From an uncultured Clostridia bacterium (GTDB lineage: Bacteria; Bacillota; Clostridia; Christensenellales; Borkfalkiaceae), in contig CAJGCN010000019.1 of assembly GCA_904501815.1 (NCBI GenBank), forward strand, positions 1 to 14,704: a DNA stretch of 14,704 nt. Reading direction: 5' to 3'. The translations under genes were made by a program, and so were the position numbers. The notes below the pieces were generated by a model. The model saw only the letters and a program-made list of their open reading frames with translations. It did not search any database and was not told the origin of the DNA. Below, one piece after another: positions 6,787 to 12,688 of this stretch. How positions within the stretch are numbered: the first letter of the stretch is position 1; each line of letters starts with the position of its first letter.

Positions 6787-6904
6787 AGCTGTTTTGTTTG
6801 TTGTTCGAACAGTTTCTATCGCAAGCGTTTTGCTTGTTTTGGTTGTTTTGCTTGTTGTTCGTTTTGTTTTGGTTTTTGTTTTGGTTTTTGTTTTGATTTT
6901 TCAT
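6767..6904 (-). CDS. Asn/Gln/Lys-rich small protein, 45 aa
   Basis: Begins MKNQNKNQNKNQNK and continues Asn/Gln/Lys-rich, with three cysteines (C28, C32, C44) near the end and the finish NSYENDCK. No fold or known family is assignable; similar Asn/Gln-rich small proteins occur in clostridia, but that is from general recollection. The ribosome binding site AAGGAGGG, seven bases before the ATG, is among the strongest in the window, which argues for real expression. The repeated part comes from a 12-base DNA unit coding Asn-Gln-Asn-Lys. It lies 42 nt after rubrerythrin with no promoter between, so it should be cotranscribed with it. Its last 20 nt overlap the next small gene in another frame. 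Confidence 0.65.
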   Translation of the reverse strand: MKNQNKNQNKNQNKTNNKQNNQNKQNACDRNCSNNKQNSYENDCK

Positions 6905-6946
6905 TGCCTTTCCCTCCTTTTTAAATTTTTGAAGGCGAAGAACGTT

Positions 6947-7546
6947 TTATTTTCTAACGCCTTCGAAAGGCAAATGCAAATCCACGTAGCCTTGCTCTGC
7001 TTTGCAAAGTGGACAAACCTGCCAAGCTTCCGTTCCGACGTGCATATATCCGCATTCGCTGCAAATCCACAGCATAGGCGTTTCGCTCTTATAAAGCGTT
7101 TGATTTTTTACCGCGTCTGCCAAGTATTTAAAGATAGCTTTATGCTGACTTTCCACTTCCGCAATCTGTTTGAAGAGCAACGCGATATCCTTGAACCCTT
7201 CTTTTTCCGCCGTCACGGAAAAGGCGGGGTAAATATCTTCCGATTCGCTCTTTTCGTCCGCCTCAGCGAATTTCAAGCTTTCGACGAGCGTTCCTTGATG
7301 GAAAGGGTAGCCTGCGTCCTTTAAGCAAACGTTTTCTTTGCTACCGCCGTGTTCTATCATTTTATTAAAGAACTGCGTAGCGTGAACCGTTTCATTTTTA
7401 GCGATCACGCGAATAGCGTCGGACAACGTCTTTAATTTTTCTTGCATTGCGAGCTTAGCGATCATCTGATAGCGCATACCCGCCTGACATTCGCCGGCAA
7501 AGCTCCGCGCTAAGTTGATAAAAGTTTCTGTGTTTTCAAATTGCAT
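6947..7546 (-). CDS. rbr: Rubrerythrin
   Basis: 199-aa cytoplasmic non-haem iron protein that reduces hydrogen peroxide to water in anaerobes. The N-terminal ferritin-like four-helix domain (about 1-150) carries diiron-ligand motifs: E19 in AGE, E52 in KNETVHA, glutamates in AEKEG (114-116) and E132-x-x-H135 in EVESQH. The C-terminal rubredoxin-like domain has CxxC at 162/165 and CxxC at 178/181 with 12 residues between, in CSECGYMHVGTEAWQVCPLC, and binds the electron-transfer iron. Length and domain order are typical. Start ATG at 7546 with GGGAGGA just upstream; the leader also holds a short GAAGG/CCTTC hairpin next to the ribosome site. First gene of a minus-strand operon with the two small genes. 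A PerR-type regulator is encoded in the same window, and PerR often controls rubrerythrin in clostridia, but I see no clear PerR box here. Confidence 0.96.
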   Translation of the reverse strand: MQFENTETFINLARSFAGECQAGMRYQMIAKLAMQEKLKTLSDAIRVIAKNETVHATQFFNKMIEHGGSKENVCLKDAGYPFHQGTLVESLKFAEADEKSESEDIYPAFSVTAEKEGFKDIALLFKQIAEVESQHKAIFKYLADAVKNQTLYKSETPMLWICSECGYMHVGTEAWQVCPLCKAEQGYVDLHLPFEGVRK

Positions 7547-7600
7547 AAATTCCTCCCGAAGGGTTCGCCTTCAACCGCTATTTTGCGTAAGGGGACAAAG

Positions 7601-7624
7601 ATTATACGATTTTTGCGTTGTCAA
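7601..7624 (-). promoter_or_regulatory. Possible rubrerythrin promoter
   Basis: On the minus strand a perfect TATAAT (7601-7606) lies about 55 nt before the rbr start. A perfect TTGACA (7619-7624) is upstream, but the 12-nt spacer is too short for normal sigma-A use, so the TATAAT may act with a weaker -35 box. Confidence 0.35.
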
Positions 7625-7648
7625 TCTATGGAAAAAGGGTAAAAACGC

Positions 7649-7677
7649 TTGCCAAAATCCGCGCGGGCGTGTACAAT
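7649..7677 (+). promoter_or_regulatory. Sigma-A promoter of trmL
   Basis: TTGCCA (7649-7654), 17-nt spacer, TACAAT (7672-7677). The start of transcription is predicted near 7684, about 30 nt before the ATG. It is divergent from the rubrerythrin promoter region. Confidence 0.65.
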
Positions 7678-7715
7678 AATAAAAGGTGCGAAGTTTCGCA
7701 AAAAAAGGAGAAGAA

Positions 7716-8222
7716 ATGTTCCATATCGTATTAGTTGAACCGGAAATTCCGCAAAATGCGGGAAATATCGCGCGTACCTGTGCGGCTACGGGTACGGCGT
7801 TGCACATGATCCGTCCGCTGGGTTTTGAAGTGAGCGATAAGTATTTAAAGCGCGCGGGGTTAGATTACTGGAATTTAGTAGACATTTCCTACTACGACAG
7901 CTTTGACGAATTACGTGCAAAATATCCGAATGCAAGGTTTTTCTTTTTCACGACGAAAGCACGCCGTCGGCATAGCGACGTCAGCTTCCAAGACGGGGAT
8001 TTTTTAGTTTTCGGAAAAGAAACGAAAGGTTTACCCGAAGAGCTGTTATTAGAAAACGAAGAAACGTGTTTACGTATCCCTATGTTTTCGGAAGCCCGTT
8101 CTTTAAATTTATCCAACTCAGCGGCGATTGCGGTGTACGAAGCCTTACGGCAAACGGACTATCACGGCTTATTAGAAACAGGCGAACTCCACGAACATAC
8201 GTGGTCGGAATTAGATAAATAA
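7716..8222 (+). CDS. trmL: tRNA (cytidine/uridine-34 2'-O)-methyltransferase TrmL
   Basis: 168-aa SPOUT-class methyltransferase that adds a 2'-O-methyl group to the wobble nucleotide of tRNA-Leu isoacceptors, using S-adenosylmethionine. The three SPOUT signatures are visible: motif 1 (PEIPQNAGNIARTCAATG, residues 9-26), motif 2 (GKETKGLPEELL, 100-111) and motif 3 with the trefoil knot (RSLNLSNSAAIAVYEALRQ, 128-146). Other family marks are the RPLGF segment near 33 and the RAGLDYWNLV segment near 46. Length is that of the family. The start ATG has AAGGAG five bases upstream; the frame is open to 7686 without a better start. It is a single gene with its own promoter; no obvious terminator follows, and the dispersed repeat begins about 40 nt after the stop. 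Confidence 0.93.
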   Translation: MFHIVLVEPEIPQNAGNIARTCAATGTALHMIRPLGFEVSDKYLKRAGLDYWNLVDISYYDSFDELRAKYPNARFFFFTTKARRRHSDVSFQDGDFLVFGKETKGLPEELLLENEETCLRIPMFSEARSLNLSNSAAIAVYEALRQTDYHGLLETGELHEHTWSELDK

Positions 8223-8260
8223 AATAGAAACTTCCTTTAACTAAGGCTCACCCCACCTAT

Positions 8261-8317
8261 GTCATTGTGAGCGAAACGAAGTGGGGCGTGGCAATCTAAC
8301 GGAAAGCAAAGCTTTCC
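8261..8317 (+). repeat. Dispersed repeat, copy 3, followed by a tri-loop hairpin
   Basis: 8261-8298 has the same ends as the two copies near 3.1 kb (GTCATTGTGAGCGAA at the left, GGCAATCT at the right) with a slightly longer middle. It is followed by a perfect 7-bp hairpin with an AAA loop, GGAAAGC/GCTTTCC (8301-8317), the same hairpin style as in 2953-3070. A CCCCAC/GTGGGG pair (about 8250 and 8281) could fold it further. Confidence 0.7.
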
Positions 8318-8380
8318 TATAAGGGCGCTCTATTTCGCCTAACGGCGGGGCGCAAAGGCAAAAATAAATTGTGTCTTGGC

Positions 8381-8410
8381 GTATAAAATCATAAAATACA
8401 GGCAATAACT
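8381..8410 (+). promoter_or_regulatory. Candidate sigma-F promoter of spoIIR
   Basis: GTATA (8381-8385), a 15-nt spacer and GGCAATAACT (8401-8410). This matches the Bacillus sigma-F pattern GYWTA, about 15-16 nt, GGNRANANTW with one clear mismatch in the -10 box. The predicted start is about 25 nt before the ATG, with GGAGG at 8426-8430. Bacillus spoIIR is known to be sigma-F dependent. No convincing sigma-A promoter is seen here. Confidence 0.6.
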
Positions 8411-8441
8411 TTCGTGTATCTTCACGGAGGTTATATTTTTT

Positions 8442-8981
8442 ATGAAAAAATTTTGCATAATTTTTCTTTTGTCAATCATAATAAGTTTAACGGCGGTTGG
8501 TTTTGTCGACGGTTTTGAAAGAAAAACAGCTTGCAACGAACGGTATATCCGTATCCATATCCGCGCAAACTCTAACGAAACACACGACCAACAGGTGAAA
8601 TATCTCGTCAAGGACGAAGTCGTGGATTTTCTTACCCCCGTCGTAGCGGAATGTGAAAGTAAAGTGGCGGCGGAACGTGCGTTAAAGGATAATCTTTCAG
8701 GAATTGAACGCACCGCAGAGCGCGTGCTTAAAAGTCAAGGCTTTGCTTACGGCGCATCTGCTTGCGTGAAAACCGAACGCTTTCCTACCCGCGTCTACGG
8801 CGAATACGTGCTGGAAGAAGGGGAATATCTCGCCTTAATTTTAGAGCTTGGCGGTGGGACGGGGGATAATTGGTGGTGCGTGGTGTATCCACCGCTCTGT
8901 TTTTCGGGTAGTTCACGCGTGCAAATTATTTATAAAAGTAAAATCGCGGAAATTATCCAAAATTGGCGAAAAAAGAACTGA
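8442..8981 (+). CDS. spoIIR: Stage II sporulation protein R
   Basis: 179-aa secreted or membrane-tethered forespore signal. In Bacillus, SpoIIR is made under sigma-F, passes to the intermembrane space and triggers SpoIIGA to cleave pro-sigma-E in the mother cell. An N-terminal hydrophobic helix (residues 4-22) serves as signal or anchor. The conserved core begins with YIRIHIRANSNETHDQQVKYLVKDEV (35-60), where IRxHxxANS is the family mark, continues with FPTRVYGEYVLEEGEYLALILELGGG, and includes the signature GDNWWCVVYPPLCF (141-154). The Bacillus protein is about 220 residues; this one is short because it ends soon after the signature. GGAGG lies 11 bases before the ATG. It is the first gene of a close cluster: sleB starts 30 nt after its stop. 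Confidence 0.93.
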   Translation: MKKFCIIFLLSIIISLTAVGFVDGFERKTACNERYIRIHIRANSNETHDQQVKYLVKDEVVDFLTPVVAECESKVAAERALKDNLSGIERTAERVLKSQGFAYGASACVKTERFPTRVYGEYVLEEGEYLALILELGGGTGDNWWCVVYPPLCFSGSSRVQIIYKSKIAEIIQNWRKKN

Positions 8982-9011
8982 CGAACCAGCGCGTACATAG
9001 GAGGAAAAAGG

Positions 9012-9842
9012 ATGAAAAAATCATTAAAAAAAGGCGCGTTGGCGCTTTCTTTACTCGGATTGTGTCTGCTTGCGCCTGCTATAAAAGCAGGGGGCGGGGA
9101 AAAATCCGCTACGACGGCGCGTTTGGAGCGTACGTTGACGATTAGTAAACGTTCAGACGAGCGTAAGCAAGGGAAACCTACCCCCCTGCCTGCGCCTAAA
9201 GCAGAAGAAAAGGACGCGCCTACCGCGCTTACGGTGGCGATCTTAAAGCAAGGCGCAACGGGTAGCGAAGTCAAAGAAGTACAACGCCGTTTAAAAAATT
9301 GGGGGTACTATACGGGTAGCGTCGACGGCGTGTTCGGCGCAGGGACGAGAAAAGCCGTAATCGCATTCCAAAAGAAAAACGGACTTACCGCAGACGGCGT
9401 AGTGGGCAAAGCCACCTATCAAGCGCTCGGTATAAATTCGTCGGCAAACGCAATCGGCGGTGGGAATTCAAGTGGCGCAGGTTCTCTGTCTAATTCCGAT
9501 TTGTATTTATTGGCGAAAACCATTTACGCCGAAGGCAGGGGTGAGCCGTATACCGGTCAAGTGGCAATCGGGGCGGTAATAATGAACCGTATTCGCAGTT
9601 CTCAATTCCCCAACACGGTTGCGGGCGTGGTCTATCAAAAACACGCGTTTACGGCGGTTTCCGACGGGCAAATTAACTTAACGCCCAACGAAACGGCAAT
9701 GCGTGCCGCGCGCGACGCTATGAACGGTTGGGACCCTACGGGTGGGGCGTTATACTATTATAATCCCCAAGTTGCCACTAGCGCTTGGATTTTTGACAGA
9801 CAGACGATTACCGTGATCGGGAAACACGTATTTGCCATTTAA
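9012..9842 (+). CDS. sleB: Spore cortex-lytic enzyme SleB
   Basis: 276-aa exported lytic transglycosylase that cuts muramic-delta-lactam-containing spore cortex during germination. A signal peptide (MKKSLKKG, hydrophobic core, cut near residue 26) is followed by a low-complexity linker to about 72. A peptidoglycan-binding domain spans about 80-140 (GATGSEVKEVQRRLKNWGYY ... GVVGKATYQALG). After a Ser/Gly linker comes the hydrolase_2 (SleB/CwlJ) catalytic domain, 162-276, with LLAKTIYAEGRGEPYTGQVA; E174 is the expected catalytic glutamate. The domain order is that of Bacillus SleB. The start has AGGAGG seven bases upstream. ypeB follows after 18 nt, the conserved partner arrangement. In Bacillus sleB-ypeB is sigma-G driven; I see no good sigma-G promoter in front, so transcription from the spoIIR promoter is possible. 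Confidence 0.94.
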   Translation: MKKSLKKGALALSLLGLCLLAPAIKAGGGEKSATTARLERTLTISKRSDERKQGKPTPLPAPKAEEKDAPTALTVAILKQGATGSEVKEVQRRLKNWGYYTGSVDGVFGAGTRKAVIAFQKKNGLTADGVVGKATYQALGINSSANAIGGGNSSGAGSLSNSDLYLLAKTIYAEGRGEPYTGQVAIGAVIMNRIRSSQFPNTVAGVVYQKHAFTAVSDGQINLTPNETAMRAARDAMNGWDPTGGALYYYNPQVATSAWIFDRQTITVIGKHVFAI

Positions 9843-9860
9843 AAGGAAGGGGGAAAGAGT

Positions 9861-11720
9861 ATGAAAAAGAATATGGAAATAGCGAAAAATCTTTCTTCGG
9901 GCGCAGAAAAAGTAGAAAGCGTTGAAAAGAAAACCGTAGCCAAAAACGGCGCAAAAACGCAAACGGCGAAGAAAACGATGGTAAATTCCGCAAAAAGCGG
10001 GGGGCAGGGGGCGAAAAAGCAAACGGTGAAAACCATTTCCCAAGCCCAAACCCAGCAGACGGAACAGCTTGCGCAGAAAGAAAGCGACCGCGCAAAAAAG
10101 AGAGTTGCGCTTGCGTTAGAACGCAAAAAGGCGCAAGCGGAACGCGCGGAAAAACGTAAGGCGGAAAAACTCGCTCGCCGTAAAAAAGCAGAAGAGGCGA
10201 GAGCAGAACGCAAAAAGAAAGCCGCCGAAAAAAGAGCTGCAAGAGCGGAAAAGCGCAAAGCAAAAGCCGAACGTCGGGCGGTGATCGCGCAAAAACGCGC
10301 GGAAGAAACGAATCGGCGCAGAGAAGCAAGAAAAGCGCGTTCTGCGAATAAGAAGTCGAATAACCGTAAAACTAAGAACGGTGAACGCAGACGTCGCCCC
10401 GCCGGCTACGGCGGTTGGCTGGCAGCCGTGCTGTCTTTGGGCGCGCTTACGCTCGCTTTAACCACCGTCGTCACGCTCGGTGCGGTTGATATGGCGGGAA
10501 TGCGCAAAGGCGCGACAAGCAATTATCGCGGTACGATTTACGAATTCGTCGGCGTTATGGAAAACCTTGACGACGATCTCGACCGTGTGAGAATTTCCGC
10601 ATCACCTACCCAGCAGGGGCGTATTTTGACCGACCTTTTGGTGCAAGCGCGCGTTGCGGAAGTCGACCTTGAAAAATTGCCTATGGATGCGGAAACCGAC
10701 CGTAATTTAACGAGCTTTATCAACCGTACGGCTATGGAAGCGGAGAGAATGCTCGCCAAGCTTAGAAACGGCGAACGCCTTTCTAAGCGCGACCAAGAAA
10801 TTTTGGAAGGGCTGTATCAGACCAACCATAGCGTACGAGGTATGCTTGATAAGATGTCCAGCGAAATGACGGACGACGATTTGCAAAACTTTATTAAAGG
10901 CGCAAAAAACAAGCTTTCCGATATGATGGAAAACATTGAAAACGCAACCTTGCCCGAAAACGGAAAACTCCTTCCGTCCTTTAACGAAATGAAAAAGGAC
11001 GGGGCAGGTATGAGCCGAACGACGACGGACGAGAAACGTAAGGATACGCAAATCGCTTCCGAAACGGCGCAAAAAAAGGTGGAAGGATATTTCTCCGACT
11101 ATTCGATTTCCAAAGTGGAATTTGCAGGCGAAACGCTCGCAAAAGGCTTAGAAGCGTATAACTTCGTTTTAACGGATAAAGACGGCGTGCAAATTTTTGC
11201 GCAGGTTTCCGAATCGGACGGTACGCTCGTGAGATTTGACTATTATAAAGATTGCAAAAAACGCAATTTCAGCACGGACAACGCCGAAGACCTTGCCGAG
11301 AATTTCCTTGAAAAATTAGGCTACGACGATATGACCGTCGTGAAAACGGAAGAAAACGGCGCAATCGCGGAATTTACTTTCGTTTATGAAGAAGACGATT
11401 TCGTGTATTATCCCGAAATGATTAAAGTCAAAGTCTGCGAAGAACGCGGGGTGGTTTCTGGATTCGACGCTTCTAAATGTATCAAAAATAAAAATAAACG
11501 CATACAGCCTACCGCAAAACTGAGTTTGAGCGCAGTACAAAGCAAACTGCACGAAGGACTCGTCGTGAAACACGCGCGCGGTTGCGTGGTGGAAGTCAAG
11601 GGCGGTGAACGCACGGCATACGAATTTCTTTGTAGCTACGGCGATAACGAGTATTTGATTTACGTTGATGCAAACACGGGGAACGAGTTGAGTATTTTGA
11701 ACGCGCAAAGCTTGCGCTAA
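9861..11720 (+). CDS. ypeB: Germination protein YpeB with long basic N-terminal extension
   Basis: 619-aa membrane protein that stabilises and localises SleB in the spore. The conserved part starts with a membrane helix at about 183-209 (GGWLAAVLSLGALTLALTTV), then the helical YpeB domain (NYRGTIYEFVGVMENLDDDL), then PepSY-like repeats ending in the family's characteristic DDFVYYPEMIKVKV, IQPTAKLSLSAVQSKL and YLIYVDANTGNELSIL segments. Bacillus YpeB is about 450 residues with its membrane helix at the very N-terminus. Here about 180 residues precede it, made mostly of Lys, Arg, Ala, Glu and Gln, resembling a TolA- or histone-H1-like helix, and they would lie in the forespore cytoplasm. The start is supported by AAGGAAGGGGG upstream and by continuous codon use; no equally good start lies nearer the helix. 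Last gene of the spoIIR-sleB-ypeB cluster. Confidence 0.9.
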   Translation: MKKNMEIAKNLSSGAEKVESVEKKTVAKNGAKTQTAKKTMVNSAKSGGQGAKKQTVKTISQAQTQQTEQLAQKESDRAKKRVALALERKKAQAERAEKRKAEKLARRKKAEEARAERKKKAAEKRAARAEKRKAKAERRAVIAQKRAEETNRRREARKARSANKKSNNRKTKNGERRRRPAGYGGWLAAVLSLGALTLALTTVVTLGAVDMAGMRKGATSNYRGTIYEFVGVMENLDDDLDRVRISASPTQQGRILTDLLVQARVAEVDLEKLPMDAETDRNLTSFINRTAMEAERMLAKLRNGERLSKRDQEILEGLYQTNHSVRGMLDKMSSEMTDDDLQNFIKGAKNKLSDMMENIENATLPENGKLLPSFNEMKKDGAGMSRTTTDEKRKDTQIASETAQKKVEGYFSDYSISKVEFAGETLAKGLEAYNFVLTDKDGVQIFAQVSESDGTLVRFDYYKDCKKRNFSTDNAEDLAENFLEKLGYDDMTVVKTEENGAIAEFTFVYEEDDFVYYPEMIKVKVCEERGVVSGFDASKCIKNKNKRIQPTAKLSLSAVQSKLHEGLVVKHARGCVVEVKGGERTAYEFLCSYGDNEYLIYVDANTGNELSILNAQSLR

Positions 11721-11728
11721 TCCCCAAC

Positions 11729-11763
11729 AATCTTGCCTGAATATATCGGGCAAGATTTTTTTT
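11729..11763 (+). terminator. Rho-independent terminator after ypeB
   Basis: A 9-bp perfect stem AATCTTGCC/GGCAAGATT (11729-11737 and 11749-11757) with an 11-nt loop and a T run of eight. It lies 8 nt after the ypeB stop and closes the sporulation cluster. Confidence 0.88.
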
Positions 11764-11797
11764 GCGCCGTTTTTTATAAAAAAATTCGTCAAATTCC

Positions 11798-11826
11798 TTG
11801 ACGAGCGTTCGAAAATATGTTATAAT
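11798..11826 (+). promoter_or_regulatory. Sigma-A promoter of the PerR-type gene
   Basis: TTGACG (11798-11803), 17-nt spacer, perfect TATAAT (11821-11826). Transcription should start near 11833, which places the inverted repeat at 11836-11854 directly over the start region. Confidence 0.82.
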
Positions 11827-11835
11827 TAAGCCGTA

Positions 11836-11854
11836 AATAATACTAAGTCTTATT
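11836..11854. promoter_or_regulatory. Putative Fur/PerR-family operator
   Basis: AATAATACT-A-AGTCTTATT: a 9-1-9 inverted repeat with eight of nine pairs matched, whose core (11838-11852) has the 7-1-7 form typical of Fur and PerR boxes. It lies between the -10 box and the AAGGAG ribosome site (11855-11860), where a bound repressor would block transcription. The sequence departs from the Bacillus PerR consensus at the centre. Confidence 0.5.
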
Positions 11855-11866
11855 AAGGAGTATTTT

Positions 11867-12256
11867 ATGAAAGAGCGCAATACGAAGCAAAAGGGGCTTA
11901 TTTATGAAGCTTTAAAAACGCTCGATCATCCGACGGCGACGGAAGTTTACGGGCATATACACGCCGAATACCCTTCGGTGAGCCGTGCTACGGTTTTTAG
12001 AGTGTTAGCGGGGTTTGTGGCGGCGGAGCGCGCGCAGGAGTTGAAAGTAGCGGGAGAAGAAGTGCGCTACGATTATAACGTTGCCCCGCATTGCCACGTG
12101 CGTTGTAGTGCGTGCGGGAAAGTGGCGGACATTTGGTCGGACAAACTTTTAGGCTTAGGCGAGCTAATTCCCAAAGAAATACAAGGCTTTTCGGTTGAAG
12201 GCTACGGCTTGGAGTTTTTCGGGCGTTGCGGAGCGTGTCGAGAAGAGAAGGCGTAA
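11867..12256 (+). CDS. perR: Fur-family metalloregulator, PerR type
   Basis: 129-aa DNA-binding repressor that senses peroxide through a metal-bound histidine. The winged helix spans about 8-60 (HPTATEVYGHIHAEYPSVSRATVFRVL). All five regulatory-metal ligands of Bacillus PerR (H37, D85, H91, H93, D104) have counterparts at identical spacing: H21, D69, H75, H77 and D88. The structural zinc cysteines are C80/C83 and C121/C124. The short N-terminus lacks about 16 residues compared with Bacillus PerR. Start ATG with AAGGAG six bases upstream. The gene stands alone between the ypeB terminator and tRNA-Gly, with its own promoter and a putative autoregulatory box. Likely targets include the rubrerythrin gene in this window, which is inference. 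Zur or Fur are less likely, given the exact ligand set. Confidence 0.85.
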   Translation: MKERNTKQKGLIYEALKTLDHPTATEVYGHIHAEYPSVSRATVFRVLAGFVAAERAQELKVAGEEVRYDYNVAPHCHVRCSACGKVADIWSDKLLGLGELIPKEIQGFSVEGYGLEFFGRCGACREEKA

Positions 12257-12285
12257 ATAAATTTAGAAAAAGCTAAGAAAAAGCG

Positions 12286-12314
12286 TTGACATTTTATTGA
12301 AAAAGCGATATAAT
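12286..12314 (+). promoter_or_regulatory. Strong promoter of tRNA-Gly
   Basis: Perfect TTGACA (12286-12291), 17-nt spacer, perfect TATAAT (12309-12314), ending 18 nt before the mature tRNA 5' end. This is the expected strength for a stable-RNA promoter. Confidence 0.88.
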
Positions 12315-12332
12315 GAATACGCTTAAAACAAT

Positions 12333-12407
12333 GCAGGTGTCGCCTAGCGGTATGGCGGCAGCTTCCCAAGCTGTTCCCGGCGAGTTCGACTCTCGTCACC
12401 TGCTCCA
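12333..12407 (+). tRNA. tRNA-Gly (anticodon CCC)
   Basis: A complete cloverleaf can be drawn: acceptor GCAGGTG/CACCTGC, D stem GCC/GGC, anticodon stem GCAGC/GCTGT with loop TTCCCAA (anticodon CCC), T stem GCGAG/CTCGT with loop TTCGACT, then T and an encoded CCA (12405-12407). It decodes GGG. The integrated element begins at its 3' end, so the 3' half probably serves as the attachment core and is restored on integration. Confidence 0.95.
12384..12407 (+). other. Probable left attachment site (attL core) in the tRNA 3' end
   Basis: Tyrosine integrases of phages and integrative elements often use the T-arm and 3' end of a tRNA as the crossover site. Here an integrase gene and AT-rich foreign-looking DNA follow directly. 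The exact core cannot be set without the matching right copy, which lies outside the window. Confidence 0.5.
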
Positions 12408-12414
12408 AAATTTT

Positions 12415-12477
12415 AATAGGATATAATCATAAAAACCCTAAAATAGGGGCGATTTTATGGCTATATCCTATTTTTTT
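12415..12477 (+). terminator. Long hairpin terminator after tRNA-Gly
   Basis: Outer arms AATAGGATATA (12415-12425) and TATATCCTATT (12462-12472) are perfectly complementary over 11 bp. A second pair, CATAAAA/TTTTATG, lies inside, then a small CCCTA/TAGGG-like tip, and a T run follows. It begins 8 nt after the tRNA CCA. It lies on the element side of the junction, so the element probably supplies the tRNA's terminator. Confidence 0.75.
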
Positions 12478-12483
12478 ATGCTC

Positions 12484-12505
12484 TTGGTTGCATTTTGGTT
12501 GCATT
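12484..12505 (+). repeat. Two tandem copies of TTGGTTGCATT
   Basis: An 11-bp unit is repeated exactly, head to tail, between the tRNA and the integrase gene. Position and size fit arm-type integrase or excisionase binding sites, but this is inference. The rest of 12506-12688 has no gene; it contains the repeated phrase TTTGTGTCCC (near 12513 and 12631) and the integrase leader. Confidence 0.5.
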
Positions 12506-12688
12506 TTTTGTTTTGTGTCCCTGCTTTTACTCTTTAAAGGGAATTTGTAAACCCCATTTTCCCTTTTATATGAGTGTAAACGAGGACATTGTAAAGGGTT
12601 GCACTCCCGTACAGTAAGAGTGAACGGCGGTTTGTGTCCCCCTTTTTCCCATTTAACCGAAACAAATAAATGTAAGGAGCAAATTTAT

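Noticed and set aside
6743..7324. Plus-strand 193-aa frame rich in Val, Leu and Phe
   Set aside because: It is the complement of the Asn/Gln/Lys-rich gene and rubrerythrin; the hydrophobic look comes from the T-rich strand of that repeat.
9808..10329. Minus-strand frames rich in Phe, Leu and Ser opposite the ypeB start
   Set aside because: They mirror the Lys/Ala-rich extension, which has the strong ribosome site and continuity into the YpeB domain.
12599..12688. Upstream extension of the integrase to 12599
   Set aside because: No ribosome site at that start, while the ATG at 12689 has AAGGAG and begins with a typical basic integrase N-terminus.
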